From Wallemia ichthyophaga EXF-994 (taxonomy: Eukaryota > Basidiomycota > Wallemiomycetes > Wallemiales > Wallemiaceae): 64,000 nucleotides of DNA. This document shows, piece after piece, positions 21,413 through 33,725 of the stretch; the stretch's first letter is position 1, and each line of letters begins with the position of its first letter. The stretch spans positions 1 to 64,000 of the forward strand of contig NW_008806275.1 in NCBI RefSeq assembly GCF_000400465.1, in the 5' to 3' direction. Both the position numbers and the translations under genes were made by a program. Under the pieces are notes generated by a model. It worked only from the letters and a program-made list of their open reading frames with translations. It did not search any database and was not told the origin of the DNA.

Positions 21413-24060
21413 ATGTGTGTATTCCTCTATTCATGGTCTGCCCCGCTGACGCATACAAAGGAACACGATAAGAAGAAACGTTTTCACAGCTAAGAAGGGT
21501 GCGCAAGTATCGCATATATGCAGTAAACAATGCTTACAGGTGCACAGGAGAGAACTATGAACTGCGCGCAGGTATGCTCCTACAAAAGCCTCCTGAAATC
21601 AGCTAATCAGGCTTAGATTTGAATAGCGAGTACCGCGACAAGAGGAAGGATGCCATCAAGAGAGTTATTGCCAATATGGTCAGTACCTTGTTGACTTGCG
21701 CTCCCTCCTTATGCTCTCTTAGACGGTTGGCAAGGACGTTTCTGGTCTGTTCCCGGATGTACTCAAGAATATGCAGACAGAGGACTTGGAGCAGAAAAAG
21801 TTGGTCTACCTTTATCTAATGAACTACGCGAAAACTCAACCAGAACTCGTTATTCTCGCTGTGAATACCTTCGTTAAGGTTAGTGAATCACTACGTAATG
21901 AACCTCTTTAACAGCAATAAGGACGCTTCAGATCCAAACCCGCTAGTTCGTGCACTCTCAATTAGAACTATGGGTTGCCTTCGAGCTGAGAAGATCATCG
22001 ACTACCTATCTGATCCACTTTCTGCTGGCCTCCAAGATGACAATCCCTACGTACGCAAGACAGCTGCTTTGTGTGTTGCAAAAATGTACGATCTGAAACC
22101 TTCCTTGGCAATTGACAGAGGTTTCGTTGATACACTCCAGGAGCTTGTCGGCGATCCGAACCCAACTGTACGATTAGTTTTCACAAGTCTTCCATATGCT
22201 GACTTTGTGAAAGGTTGTTGCAAATGCTGTTACAGCTTTGACTGACATTCACAGTTCTCCTCATCCCGAATCGCCTGGCTTTGTCATTGACAGAGACGTG
22301 CTAAACAAAATACTGGTTGCCCTCAATGAGTGTACAGAATGGGGAAGAATTTCAATTCTAAGCGCTTTGTGTCGCTATACACCTGCTGAGGAGAAAGAAA
22401 CAGAATATATTTGCGAGCGCGTTCTGCCACAATTTCAGCATGCTAACGGGAGCGTCGTATTAAGTGCTGTCAAAGTTGTGATGATAAATCTGCATCGTTT
22501 ACAAAGAGAAGACTTTATCAGACAGCTTGTTCGAAAGATGGCGCCTCCTTTGGGTGAGTCAATCAATGCAAAATTTCACTGCTAACACATAGTAGTCACG
22601 CTCGTAGCTTCTGAACCTGAAGTTCAATGGGTTGCTCTTCGTAATATCAATCTTATCTTGCAGGCGCGTCCTGATGTTTTATCATCAGAACTGCGCGTCT
22701 TTTTCTGCAAATACTCAGACGCTCAGTATAACAAAGTTGAAAAGCTTGACATTTTGGTAAAGTTGGCAAATGAGAATAACGTGGAAACATTGTTGAACGA
22801 GCTGAGAGAGTACGCTAGCGAGGTTGACGTTGATTTTGTCCGCAAATCAATCCGAGCAATCGGAAGATGCGCAATCAAGATTGAAGATGCTGCCGAGCGT
22901 TGTGTTCAGGTGCTTGTTGACCTTATTAACACAAAAGTTTCTTATGTCGTACAAGAGGCAGTTATAGTAATAAAGGTGGGTACCATTGAGATTGATCAAA
23001 GCAATGCCAACGCTTCTTAGGATATATTCCGCAAATACCCGAATTCATATGAAGATATTATTCCAACGTTGTGCGAAAACTTTGAGGAGCTTGATGAACC
23101 TGAGTCAAAGGCATCTCTTATTTGGATACTTGGAGAGAATGCAGAAAAGATTGATAATGTCGAAGAATTATTGCAGAGCTACTTAGATAGTTTCATCGAG
23201 GATGCATATCCTGTGAGTATAGTTGCGGCATTCAACACAAATCTCATTCGATTTCAGGTTCAACTCCAGACTTTGAGTGCAATAGTTAAGCTTTTCCTCA
23301 AGAAACCGGAAGGCCCTGCTCAAACATTAGTTCAAAAGGTGCTAACAACTGCGACAAGTGATTGTGACAACTCGGACGTGCGTGATCGCGCTTTTATCTA
23401 CTGGAGACTGCTTTCCACAGATACTGGAGCTGCAAGGGTGAGTCGCTGGTACTGCATTTGCAAAATCTGAATGTTTTAGTCGATCACTGTCGCCGACAGA
23501 CCACCTATCGTGATTCCAAATCTTACAGTCTCACGGGCAATACTGGAAGAGCTAATACAAGAAATCTCTTCAATTGCCGCTGCATACCACAAACCCTCTT
23601 CGACATTTATTGGAAAGGGTCGTCTTGGAGTTGACGCCCTCAAAAAGGTCAACTTACATGAGGGGAACGAGAACGAGAGTCTGTCAAAGCAGAGAGCACT
23701 CAACACAGTGGCTCAGGGTATGTTTTCACTATGTGCAATTGCTCATCTAAACCACAAATCGCAGGTGTTAAAGCAGAAAACCTTCTTGATCTCGATGAAG
23801 ATGCATCGCCGTCAATGTCACCTAGCACCCAAGAAGGTTTTAACAGCTTCACAGCCAACTCTACAGCTCAAAAGCACGCACATGTGCCAAGTCCTTCGCA
23901 ATCCAACCCTGTCGACGATCTTCTAGGTCTGTTCGGAAATGCAACTGTTTCGAACCCCGACCCGTCCATGAATGTAGAAAACGACATTTTTAGTACAAAC
24001 ACGACTCCGACAACCCAAGAAAATAAGAAAAATGGAGGCCTAGAAGACCTACTTTTTTAA
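21413..24060 (+). CDS. APL2: AP-1 clathrin adaptor complex beta subunit
   Basis: Large adaptin trunk of HEAT/ARM-like repeats that sorts cargo between Golgi and endosomes. The first exon is only four coding bases (ATG T), joining through an intron to [20 protein letters not shown], the conserved adaptin start. Trunk blocks include [42 protein letters not shown] and [20 protein letters not shown]. The flexible hinge carries a clathrin box (NLLDLDED) and a second [12 protein letters not shown] motif. The protein ends EDLLF with no appendage domain, like yeast Apl2, which favours AP-1 over AP-2. A 45-nt stop-free intron lies at 23213-23257. Confidence 0.92.
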
Positions 24061-24234
24061 AGTAATTTTGCTATAAATGAATCGCATTAAGCTTATCTCT
24101 TGTATCACAACGTCGACGAGATTATCAGTAGCATCAGATAAGGGCAAAATAACGTCTACAATTTACTCAATTATTTACGAATCATCTGAAGTCGTCGCAT
24201 CTCTTTGTTTTAACTTCGTATATTTATTCTCACG

Positions 24235-27200
24235 ATGATTGCCGTGGATGTTGTAGTTCACAACGTACTGAATGAGTTGTCGATGGACGGCAACTGGGGT
24301 ACGTCACTTTCCCTATCTGCGCCTTTTCCCAGGTGCCGGTGTTCGAATCTCTGACTTGCTACATAGGCTCTGACATTCGTACACTAAAAAAGTATATCAA
24401 AGCCCAATTAAATCCCTCACTAGATATTGAAAAAGGACCTTTGCTTGAGTTTTTTTGGAAGATGCTTGCTCAACAATCGTCGTTTCAGGTTGGCTTGGCT
24501 ACGCAGCAACTAAAGCTGGCTTTGAGGGGAAAAGCACCACCTCGTCCTTCAAAAGGTGCAGAGCAAACAGCATTATTTGAAGTACTCAACCAGCAATGTT
24601 CAGAATCCTCCCTTGGTATTCTCCTTGAAACCTACGGAGATAATCTTCGTGTTCGAACTGATGATGATATGAATTGGTTTGCAATTACTGGTCTAAACCA
24701 CAGACCACCAAAGCTGAGCCCTATGGTCGTCACCGTTCTCACTTTCATATCTAGAAGTAAAGAAAATGGTATCACTTTTATCGAAATGACCAAAATGACG
24801 GGATTTGATAGTAAGTCCATTTTCTATTGTGTCAAGATACTTCTAGAGATGGACCTTGTGTGAGTATTTATTTTCTCGAGTAATCGCTTCTGATTACTGT
24901 GGTAGCGTTAAAATGCACACAATCTACCAAGGAGCTACTACAAATGTCGCTATTCACCGCAAGTTTTTGGCAAATTCACGACACTACCAAGCTCAAGCTC
25001 AAACTGAATCCACTTCACAAACAAAAGATGACTCTGACCGAGAAATGGATGTCTGTGATGAAGAGGGAGAGCAAATTCGGGGCTCAGATGGATTACCTCA
25101 ATTTTCTCCGTTAAATGAGGCTCACTTAAACAATGCTCCTTTGCTCAGAAGTCGCATTTTGAAGCTGATCAGAAACTGTCCCAATCGAATCATCCACCAC
25201 AAATTCATCTTCGTCAAAATTGGGTTTCCAGCGGGTAATAAATTCATTCGAAGAGTTGTCGGTCGTCATTTGGGCAGGATGATTGATGAAGGATACCTCG
25301 AGCGCTGCTCTATCAAGGCCTCTACTCGATCAATGCGCCTTAATTGCTTGCGAATCCCTGATGAAGATGAGACTTTTAGTCATCCTCAAAATATCATGAA
25401 TGAAGATCTGAGTGGAATGAGTCCTGGAGACGATGAAGAAGACGATGACGACGACGACAGCACTGACACCTTTGGAATCACACTTGCTATTACAATCGAG
25501 AAGCAAGTTATGAACATCGTTCACGAATCAGGTATATCTGGAATAACTATGACTGTAAGCTTTCTTCTTCGCTTTATTTTATTCTGAGTATAAACTGACA
25601 ACTGAAAGGCAATCAAAAACACTCTCCCAATGATAAATAGGAGAACGCTTGAATCAATTTTGCTGCGTCATGAGACAGACCACGATCCTGGTAATTTGAG
25701 TGACCTTGCTTTGAAGTCAATCACTGAGTCTTGTGGGCGTGAGCGCAGACAGGTATATTTTTCACGGAGCAACTTCGTCCAGCGTGCAGAAAGAGAGGGC
25801 TTGGATGTTGGAGATGACCTTGTTTCAGAGGACGCTGGCTTGCTGAGTAGTTTGGCAACTGACAGTGGATGTGCATCGCGTCAAGATTACCAAGCGCTCA
25901 TTGCTAAATTGATCGGAGCAACTGGAAAGAAGAAAAATAATAGACAAGGTCTCATTTTTGGTGCAACGCCTGATCAAAGTCCTGCTCCTAAAAAGCTTGG
26001 CAGACCCCGCAAGACAGATCCACCTGCTGATACAGGGACGGTGAAAAAGCGCGGTAGACCTCGCAAAACAGAAATTACTGCAAGCTTCGCAAATGCAACT
26101 CCTAGGAGCATTTCCGGGCAGCCAGAAGAGACAGAAACTCCTTCAAAGGCATCGAAGAAACGTACTCATAAGGATGAAGTTGCTGAATCATTACCTCAAA
26201 AGAAAAAAGGAAGACCTTCTAAAAAGATGATAGCTGAAGCGGAAGCAGCATCAGCGATGAATAAAGAGCAGTCATCAGCGAAGGAAGCTTCCACACAGAA
26301 GTCAGCACCAGACCAATTCAATGAAAGTGCTCAGAATGGAACCAATAGCACTGAAATCGAAATCAATTCTGATACTGACCAAGTTTCTAGTACGAACATC
26401 AAGCCAGATGCAAGATCTTTAGAGGAAACCCACAAGAAAACAAGCCCACCTGATGAGAAAGGATCTTCAGATGAGAACAATAAAAGGATTAGTGACACGC
26501 CTTCAAAGCGAAAGCTTAGATCGAGAGGAAGTATAAAAATACCTTCTTCCGCTCCTATCATCATAGATGAAGATTCTGAAAGGGAATCGTCGAAGCGTAA
26601 AAAGATAGGAAGTCCGGAGCTAGACAGTGACGAGTCAGCCGCCTATCAACCTGAACATAATGAAGACGAAAATGATCAGAAAGATGAAAGTTATGAAACA
26701 GAAAAACATCAACTTGGGGCGCATGAGGATGTTGATAATGTTGGTGGTGTAGAAGGAACAAATGAGATTAACATTACTCGCAATGTCGCTGAGAGTGGCC
26801 AACCAAACATCTCCGTGAACGACGCGGAACAAATCAACGAACTCGACACCAAAGAAAACCCCCATGAATTCGACACAGGCAATGCGGAACCAGAACTAGG
26901 ACCTACCACGCCTGCAGCTGTGGCGTCAGCACCTAGAGTCAGGAAGACCAAACATGCTATTAAGAAGATGCGATCTGAACGCACAGACCTCTCACATCAC
27001 CGCAGGCTTCAAGATTTGTTTGGTGCAATTAAAGGCAATGGAGGTATAGTTGAAGCATCACGTGAATCCTACGACGTATATCAGAAATACGTGCATGGTC
27101 CAAAATATCAGACGGCACCACTAATTGACAAAGCTGCTATGAATAAGACGCTCAATGTCTTATTCCAGGAAGGAAAACTCAAACAGACAATTGTTTCAAG

Positions 27201-30200
27201 TCGGACTTACGGTCAAGGTGCAATCCAGAAAAAGCTAATTTACTTATCTGACCTCGATCCACAATCACACGTTTTCCGAGACAAGAAAGCACAAATAGGA
27301 AAGGATATGATGCAGATGTATCAGCCCAGAAGTGCTAAGAAGGAAATTGTTTCCGATAATATAGGCTACATATCTCTCAAAAATAAACGTGGCAACTTAA
27401 AACTGCCTGAAGATTGTCACGATCCATCTCAGCGCGAAGAGGTTAGAAAAACTATATTGTCAGATGTCAAGGCAGTAGCAAGACTTCATGGTTACATAAG
27501 TGGAAAGTTTACGAAAGCTCACAAGCTCTATCTCCTTTTAACAAGTGAGATGCAGCACAAGAACGAGCTGACTCATTGCATCAGCGAAGAGGAGCCTATA
27601 ATTTCGCTTAATTATTTCCGGACCGATATTCCTCTTGAGCAACACATGCAGCTATTCCCGTGGACCAAAGTAGATGCAATGGCACTGGAGTATAAATATG
27701 ATAATTCAAAGAGTAAGCTCCGCGTCAAGGATCTGCCACATCATTTGCAGAAAATGGTTGGTGAGGCTTTTTCAAAAAGGTATCACTTTGTCATAGATTG
27801 CATTCGCATTTTGTGGCACTTGAACCTGGTTGAGCTTATGGAAGAAGTCGATGAAATTACCACAGAGAAGACACCCCATGCCAACAATTTGAAAGGTGTA
27901 AAAGAACTCAGGGTCCCTCAAAAGCTGGAATTCTTCAAATTAAGAAAGAATGGTCTTTTCTTGTCATTCGAAGACAAACCGGTGCTTCGGGATGGTATGA
28001 CGCTCAACACTGCAGAAGACGTCAACAAATACTTTGAAAGATTGAAGACGCTTGCTTTGAACAGCCAAGATGCTTCTAAGACTACCAAAACAAACGAGAA
28101 CCAAACGCAAGATATTTCAAACTTTTTATCCTTTGCTGCAATGATGCAAAGACGTTCTGCTTGGCAAGAAACTGGACTGCTTTCGGTGTTGCAAAGGCGA
28201 TACCTTACACACCTACTCGACGAAAAGCATGATGAATTAGCGACAGCAACTCAAGAGATATTTGACGAGATTGCTTATACCTGTGCAGCGCCCACAGAAT
28301 TGGTTAAAGATTACATTGCAGAAGAATCCTCAAAGAGAGAAAAGCTTGAATCTAAGAAGATCATCGACACAAAGAAAAAGTGTTCAAAGAGTTCGAAAAA
28401 ACTTAGAAAGTCTAATAAGTACAGCAAGTCTGTTGACGCTAAAGTTCAAAGGGCACGCTCCCGGCACATGGATCAAGAGGAAGAGAATGAGGATAAAGTG
28501 GTCGCCGAGCAGGTACGACAGCTTAAAATGAGAACAGAGAAAAAGAGAAAGCCGAAGCCGAAAAGACAAAACGAGTACAGGTTTGACCCTCCTCTTGAGC
28601 AACCGCCTGGGAAGGCCATTGACGATATCATTGAAGACCATAAAAGACTCTGTGAGCGTGGTCGTTCATTTTTAGACCTATACTGACTTTTCGAAAGTTC
28701 CTGAGGGATATAGCGCTCGACAGACGAGACACTATGACTATTGGAATGCTGACACTGAAGAGCTTCTTCGTGACACTATCGCTGTCATTAAGTCTCACAC
28801 GAAAAAGTACAAAAATCCTACATTGACTGCAGCAATACGAGTATTCCCTAGATTCAAGACTGGTCAGCTACGAAATCATGAGAAGGTCATTCTGGAAGAT
28901 CGTCAAGAACAGATTTATGTCGAGCGTTTGGCACAAGAATATGAAAATCTTTGCAAGGATTTTATCAAAGATACAAAGATGGACAAAGCGTCGAGTATCG
29001 ACAACATTGACCTCGTTGAACATCTAAACCTCATTAGAACTCATATCGACAAAAGAGCCCTGTAAGTCTCTATGGGAGGGCTTCAATTTTTCTGACATAC
29101 TCTCAGGTGGATCAATACTACATCGACGAGTAATGCTACGGAAGTCTTGAGTGTACCTGATAGCCTTGAAGGTTTCTTTGATCAATTTGATGTCACTGAA
29201 GAACCCACTCAATCATACAGCAGTCTACAAGCAATTTTGTTTGACCCTGCTCAAACAGAGGTCGCAAGAGAACGTGCATATTCCAAGATGAATGCTACCG
29301 ACCAACTTGAAGTTGACACTGGAAAGGCTGTGAACACAGTTGAGGAGCTGAACGTAAAACTCGCAGAAGTTGCAATAAAGGTGGGGTTTGTCCTAAATTT
29401 TTTTGCCTTACTCAAATAGGTTTAGATGTCAACGCATGATAGAGAAGTCGGTCATTCAGAAAGATCGCAGAAGCTTCTTGAGAACTTCTCAGAAGACACA
29501 TTCTTCACTGCGCTTGAAAACATTAAGGCCGAAAATATTCTTTGCATACCAGTCAAGCAAGACGGTCCAACACCGCTATATGCATTTACTGATAGTTATA
29601 AGCATGATAGTCATGGACCGTGGCAAGCAGCGTTTATGCAAAGCTTGTTTGATTCGACTGTTGCTGTTCAGGAGGGCAAATTTTCAATCTGGCCTGTTGT
29701 TGTGCAGGAGCCTCTTCAGGCAGCACTCTTGAACTGCATATCATCCCATAAACTCGAGTGCAGCATTAACATTGATAACTTTAGTGCTAGATTCGATTCT
29801 CTCGGTAGTCGTGCTGTTCGTAAGTCTATTTAGATCCATCTGTGGCTGCTTTGCTAATGTGCACCCAGAGGACGATGATTACGAAAACATTATTTCTATC
29901 ACCTCTAAGGGCAATAAAGCAATTCAATTACCGCCCTTGCCAAACCACATCTATACACACCCAATGGAGGTAGATGAGTGTAGGCAAATACCAATCCTCG
30001 AGCATTGTGGTCCAGTCGGTCTGTCTAAAGATCAAGTACCAAACAATATGGAGATTGATGCAATACTTGGATCAGCTTCCGCCATCGTTGCAGGATATGA
30101 CACTGATAGGTTAGTAAAATCCAAGTTCGGTGAAAACTGGTGTGTCAAAATCAATGATAAATATGTCTATCCTCGTCAATGGGTTAAGCTGGAAGGAAAC

Positions 30201-30498
30201 GCTGTCGAAAGTACGTGGAGAAGTGTGCTCTTTGCTCTGATCAGTACTCTGATGATCTACCCCGGTATTTCTTTGGTAAGTGGATTGAATGTATTTGGAA
30301 AGAGCTCTTACATGTGTGTAGACTCAACTCAGAAAATGCTTCAGCAAAGCGTACGACAGACTTGAGGTTGTTGATGCAATTCAAGCATTGCTGAGGGAAG
30401 GACTTGTTCATGGGAGAATGCACAATGCAGAAGGAGCACCAAAGTTACAAAGTTTGGCAGATGAAAGTGAAATGTGCTATTATCAAAGCTTTATATAA
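24235..30498 (+). CDS. TFIIIC B-box-binding subunit (tau138/Tfc3-like) with AT-hooks
   Basis: A very large protein (close to 1,950 residues) in many exons. After the first intron the N-terminus reads DGNWGSDIRTLKKYIKAQL, with B-block_TFIIIC-type winged helices further on (ISRSKENGITFIEMTKMTGFD, DLVVKMHTIYQGA). Three AT-hook cores (GRPRK, GRPRK and GRPSK) lie at about 26,000-26,230, followed by a long acidic, Ser-rich linker. A basic lysine-rich block at about 28,340-28,580 precedes the C-terminal part. An apparent stop at 28684 is avoided by a 46-nt intron (donor GTGAGC, acceptor CGAAAG), giving HKRLFPEGYSARQTRHYDYW. It would bind the B box of tRNA genes to recruit TFIIIB and Pol III. The family call rests on architecture and N-terminal motifs. 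Confidence 0.78.
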
Positions 30499-30536
30499 TT
30501 AATTGTACAACATCAATACATATGTAGTTATCTTTA

Positions 30537-31625
30537 TCATTCGTCGATTTGATGATAATGTTGTGTTTCAGATTCTTTGTTTGCAATTTGTTTGACCCTT
30601 TGATGTTAATTAGCTTTGAAAGAATGGACTTGAGATGTTACCTTTTCGCTAATCTTTGATCTTCCCTCAGATCGATCATTGATATGTTCACGCTACAGCC
30701 ACTGTATGGACATATCTTTGCCTGACCAAGAAGATATTCTTTAATTGCATTGAAAGAATAAGAATGCTTGCATTTGTCACTGATTTTTTGGTTAGCTGAA
30801 CTTTGCACCATGGAAGGGAAACTGACGAAGTGTACGGGTTTTCAAACAAGCAAAGAGTGATCGGATCATTGAAGTTCTGGCGTATACTTCCAATTTCAAC
30901 GTCAGAGTCATCATCATCTTCATCATCACTCTCTGAAATTATGATTAGCACGAGGAGAGCACGAATTGACCCAAACAAACCTTTTGGAATGAGTTTTCGA
31001 ATGCTTGGTACAACCTCTTCCGGCTTAGAAACAGCCTACTCAATGTTAATGAATTGACGCGTTGTGACGCGTTTGTGACGTACCCAAATGGAATTGTAGT
31101 AACTCGAAAACTTATCACTATCGCCGTACTTTTGACGTGATGTTTTGTTATTATAACTATGCATAAGATTGCTCAGTTTCTGTCTGTAAAGAGTCTCTGG
31201 TTTAACCTTTGACATGTTAGCACGTTTTGCTAATAACCACGAGACACTCACAATTTCAGCTTCCTGCTCAATATCATCGATAAAGTCGCTCGCGATGGAT
31301 TGCTTTAGTTGAGTGCGATTTTCCAAGTCAACTAAAGACCTCATGTTGCTATCCGCTGTCCCTTCGAGCTGGCGTCTGTTCAGCTATTTTGCAATCAGAC
31401 ATAGTGACTAACTCTATCCCAGTCGCCATTTGGTTCGTACTGCTTGCAGTACTGTATTTGGGTTACGAGATCGATGACATTGTCGCATGCAGCATCAGTG
31501 GGAAGTCTTTTCCAAAGTGAGTTCAGGCTCTTGATTGAGCTTCTATCATTACGTCCTATATTGGTGTCCTCGTCATAGTCGACGCTCATCGTTGTCAGAA
31601 ACTTCTCTTTAAACTCAACTTCCAT
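30537..31625 (-). CDS. NSE2: SUMO E3 ligase of the SMC5/6 complex (Nse2/Mms21)
   Basis: The C-terminal SP-RING begins [31 protein letters not shown] and continues AKICPYSGC, giving the Cys/His zinc ligand pattern of Mms21/PIAS ligases. It appears only after removing an intron with donor GTCAGT and acceptor AATCAG. The N-terminal half is helical and charged, as expected for the segment that binds Smc5. An acidic run ([10 protein letters not shown]) lies just before the RING. The protein ends [14 protein letters not shown]. About six exons. The ATG at 31625 is used; an alternative ATG lies 42 bp downstream. The start is 9 bp from that of the opposite-strand MRPS12. Confidence 0.85.
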
Positions 31626-31634
31626 CACAGGAAG
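31626..31634. promoter_or_regulatory. Nine-base gap between two divergent start codons
   Basis: The ATG of NSE2 (minus strand, 31623-31625) and the ATG of MRPS12 (plus strand, 31635-31637) are separated by nine bases. Each gene's promoter and 5' UTR must therefore lie inside the other's coding region, unless a downstream ATG is used. Inferred from start codon positions only. Confidence 0.4.
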
Positions 31635-32214
31635 ATGTCACTTGCAAATTCATTCTTGAGGTCTTTCGCTTCATTGAATCTACGTACTCAAGTACACGCT
31701 CATCCTTCAGTCCTTACTCGGCGGTCGATCTCATCCACTGCCACCAACTTTGCTACCTTGAACCAAATCATGAGAGGAGCTCGTAAATCATTCCCCAAGG
31801 TTTCAAAAGCACCAGCATTAGAAAAAAACCCTCAAAAGAAAGGAGTCTGTACCAAAGTTTACACTACTAAGCCCAAGAAACCAAATTCAGCTATCCGTAA
31901 AGTAGCACGTGTAAAGCTTTCGAATGGAAGGGTAGTACGTGCGTACATACCTGGTGAAGGACACAATCTGCAGGAGCATAGTGTGGTTTTGTTGCGCGGT
32001 GGCCGTACGCAAGATCTTCCCGGTGTTCGGTAAGCCAAATATAATCTCAATGATAAACTGACACTCTATCAGATACAAGATTATTAGAGGCGCTTTGGAC
32101 TTCAGCGGTGTCGTCGGTCGTGCTAATGCTAGATCCAAGTATGGTTGTACGTATATATGTAACACTAGATATTTCACTAATAGCACAACAGCTAAAAAAC
32201 CAAAAGAAATTTAA
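31635..32214 (+). CDS. MRPS12: Mitochondrial ribosomal protein uS12m
   Basis: Small-subunit decoding-centre protein. A presequence rich in Arg, Ser and Leu ([19 protein letters not shown]) precedes the mature domain. Family blocks are intact: [43 protein letters not shown] and the decoding-site loop [34 protein letters not shown]. It ends ARSKYGSKKPKEI. Two introns of about 45 nt, one after PGV and one near the C-terminus. Ends about 110 bp before the homeodomain gene. Confidence 0.95.
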
Positions 32215-32324
32215 TTTCTTAAAACGAATAGATTTAGCAATTTTATTTCTTTGTGTACATTGTGAGAATAGGGGTCAATTGACACTAGACCCTCCATCAG
32301 CAACCATCACAAAGGTAATCCAAA

Positions 32325-33162
32325 ATGAATAAGGAGACGTTGATAGCTAATGCAATATCGTCGAAGATTCACAAATTCAATATTTCGTGGATAGTTTATA
32401 CATGCTACATAGAAGATCTGTTCTTTCGAGGCGTCCTGAATCAAAGACTATTATTGCGAAACTTTGTTGAGACTTTCAGGAAGTTCAGTGCTGAATACGA
32501 CTCTGAATACAAAAGTGGACAACTGTCGCCATTTGTCGTTAATATCGTTCAAAATTTGATGTTCAGAATCAATAAGACTAGTAAAGTCATACAATTAGAA
32601 AGTCTTACCAACTATTCTGGTAGGGAGCCAGTTGCCGCAGGCGTATCCACATCTAATCCTCTCAATGAAACTCAATATACAACTCGAAACATAAAATTCG
32701 AGGCGTGTCATCAGTATTTTACAGATAACATTGCTTATCCGTATCCTTCGGACAAATCAGAAAGAGAATATCTTGCAGCTAAAGATGGTGCTAGCTTGAA
32801 ACAAGTATGTAGGCCGGTGACTCTTTTTTTTACATTCTAAAGAATTGCAGGTAGACCAATGGTTCACAAATCATCGCAAGCGTTCTGGATGGAACCATAT
32901 TTGCAACATCGCCGAGAGCAAAGAGACGGCATCAAAGCTCGTCAAGTTAGTTTTATCAGGCCCCGACCAAACTATGTTGCCAAATTCTGTGACATCGATT
33001 GTTGCTACATATATCCAACGTGGGACGAATAACCCAAGGAATATACCAAGCGAAGGACTTAAGAACGCAATTGATCAATTAAGTAATCGCTACCCATTTT
33101 TGTCAAAGAAGCGTAAAAGGGACGAAGGAAGTTCTAACTACTTGAGTACCTTCTTCCAATAA
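32325..33162 (+). CDS. Homeodomain mating-type transcription factor (HD1/TALE-like)
   Basis: Two exons (32325-32804, 32851-33162) give 263 residues. The homeodomain spans the junction: NIKFEACHQYFTDN, then a loop containing AYPYPSDKSEREYLA, then DGASLKQ|VDQWFTNHRKRSGW. The WFxNxRxR core of helix 3 is present, and the extended loop with PYPS is the TALE-like form typical of basidiomycete HD1 mating proteins (bE, Sxi1). The N-terminal 125 residues would be the dimerisation region. KKRKRDE near the C-terminus is a likely nuclear signal. HD1 proteins normally pair with an HD2 from a mating partner to control dikaryon growth. No HD2 gene is seen beside it or elsewhere in the window. Confidence 0.87.
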
Positions 33163-33725
33163 TAGGGAAAAGAACATCAGAATGGTGAATATGTGTAATG
33201 ATCTATGTCTAGCGTAAGGTATTTGTCCCGAGCTTTTGTGTATACGTTTTTAATTTATGTTATTGTTTAGTGAATAAAGGGGAAAGAGATACAACAAAAA
33301 GAAGAAAAAGGAAATTGCGAGAGCAGAGGCGGGTGGGGTGGAGAGGGCTGCGAGGCTGTGGGCGGTTTGTTAGAGCGAAAGCAGGGAGCGAGAGGAGACG
33401 TACGACGGGGTAGCTGATGGAGATGAGATGAGGGAGAGATAAATGCAGTATATTTGATTTTCTATTAGATGTAATGTGATGAAGTCATGTGTTCATGTGT
33501 TATTTGATTTGCTAATTGATTTGATTTGATTTGATGAAATATTTCGTGAGAGCGTATATATTGTGCTGTGATTAGAAGAAGCAGATGAATTAGATGTAGG
33601 AGAAGAAGGAAAGTGATGAATCCATGGTGATCTTGTTTTTGTGTGTTGCGCTCATTGTGCTCGCTGTATTCCTGTGCTCGCAATACTCGCAATGCAACCA
33701 AGAAAAGGGGCCACACATCCACTAC
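33163..33725. other. Intergenic region with purine-rich tract and ATTTG repeats
   Basis: 563 bp between the stop codons of the homeodomain gene and the nucleotidyltransferase gene (convergent). About 33,278-33,440 is strongly purine-rich on this strand (AGAAGAAAAAGG, GGTGGGGTGGAGAGGG). Near 33,500-33,535 is a short GATTT repeat. No ORF with coding character was found. The shift from AT-rich to GC-rich DNA happens across this interval. Confidence 0.5.

Noticed and set aside
24330..24360. GTTCGAATC as a tRNA or B-box element
   Set aside because: It lies within an intron of the TFIIIC-like gene, with no A box or cloverleaf around it.
28621..28700. End of one large gene and start of another at the TGA at 28684
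   Set aside because: An intron of 46 nt (GTGAGC...CGAAAG) removes the stop and links two coding stretches in phase.
33278..33440. Purine-rich tract as a CRISPR or satellite array
   Set aside because: There is no regular repeat-spacer pattern; it is simple low complexity.
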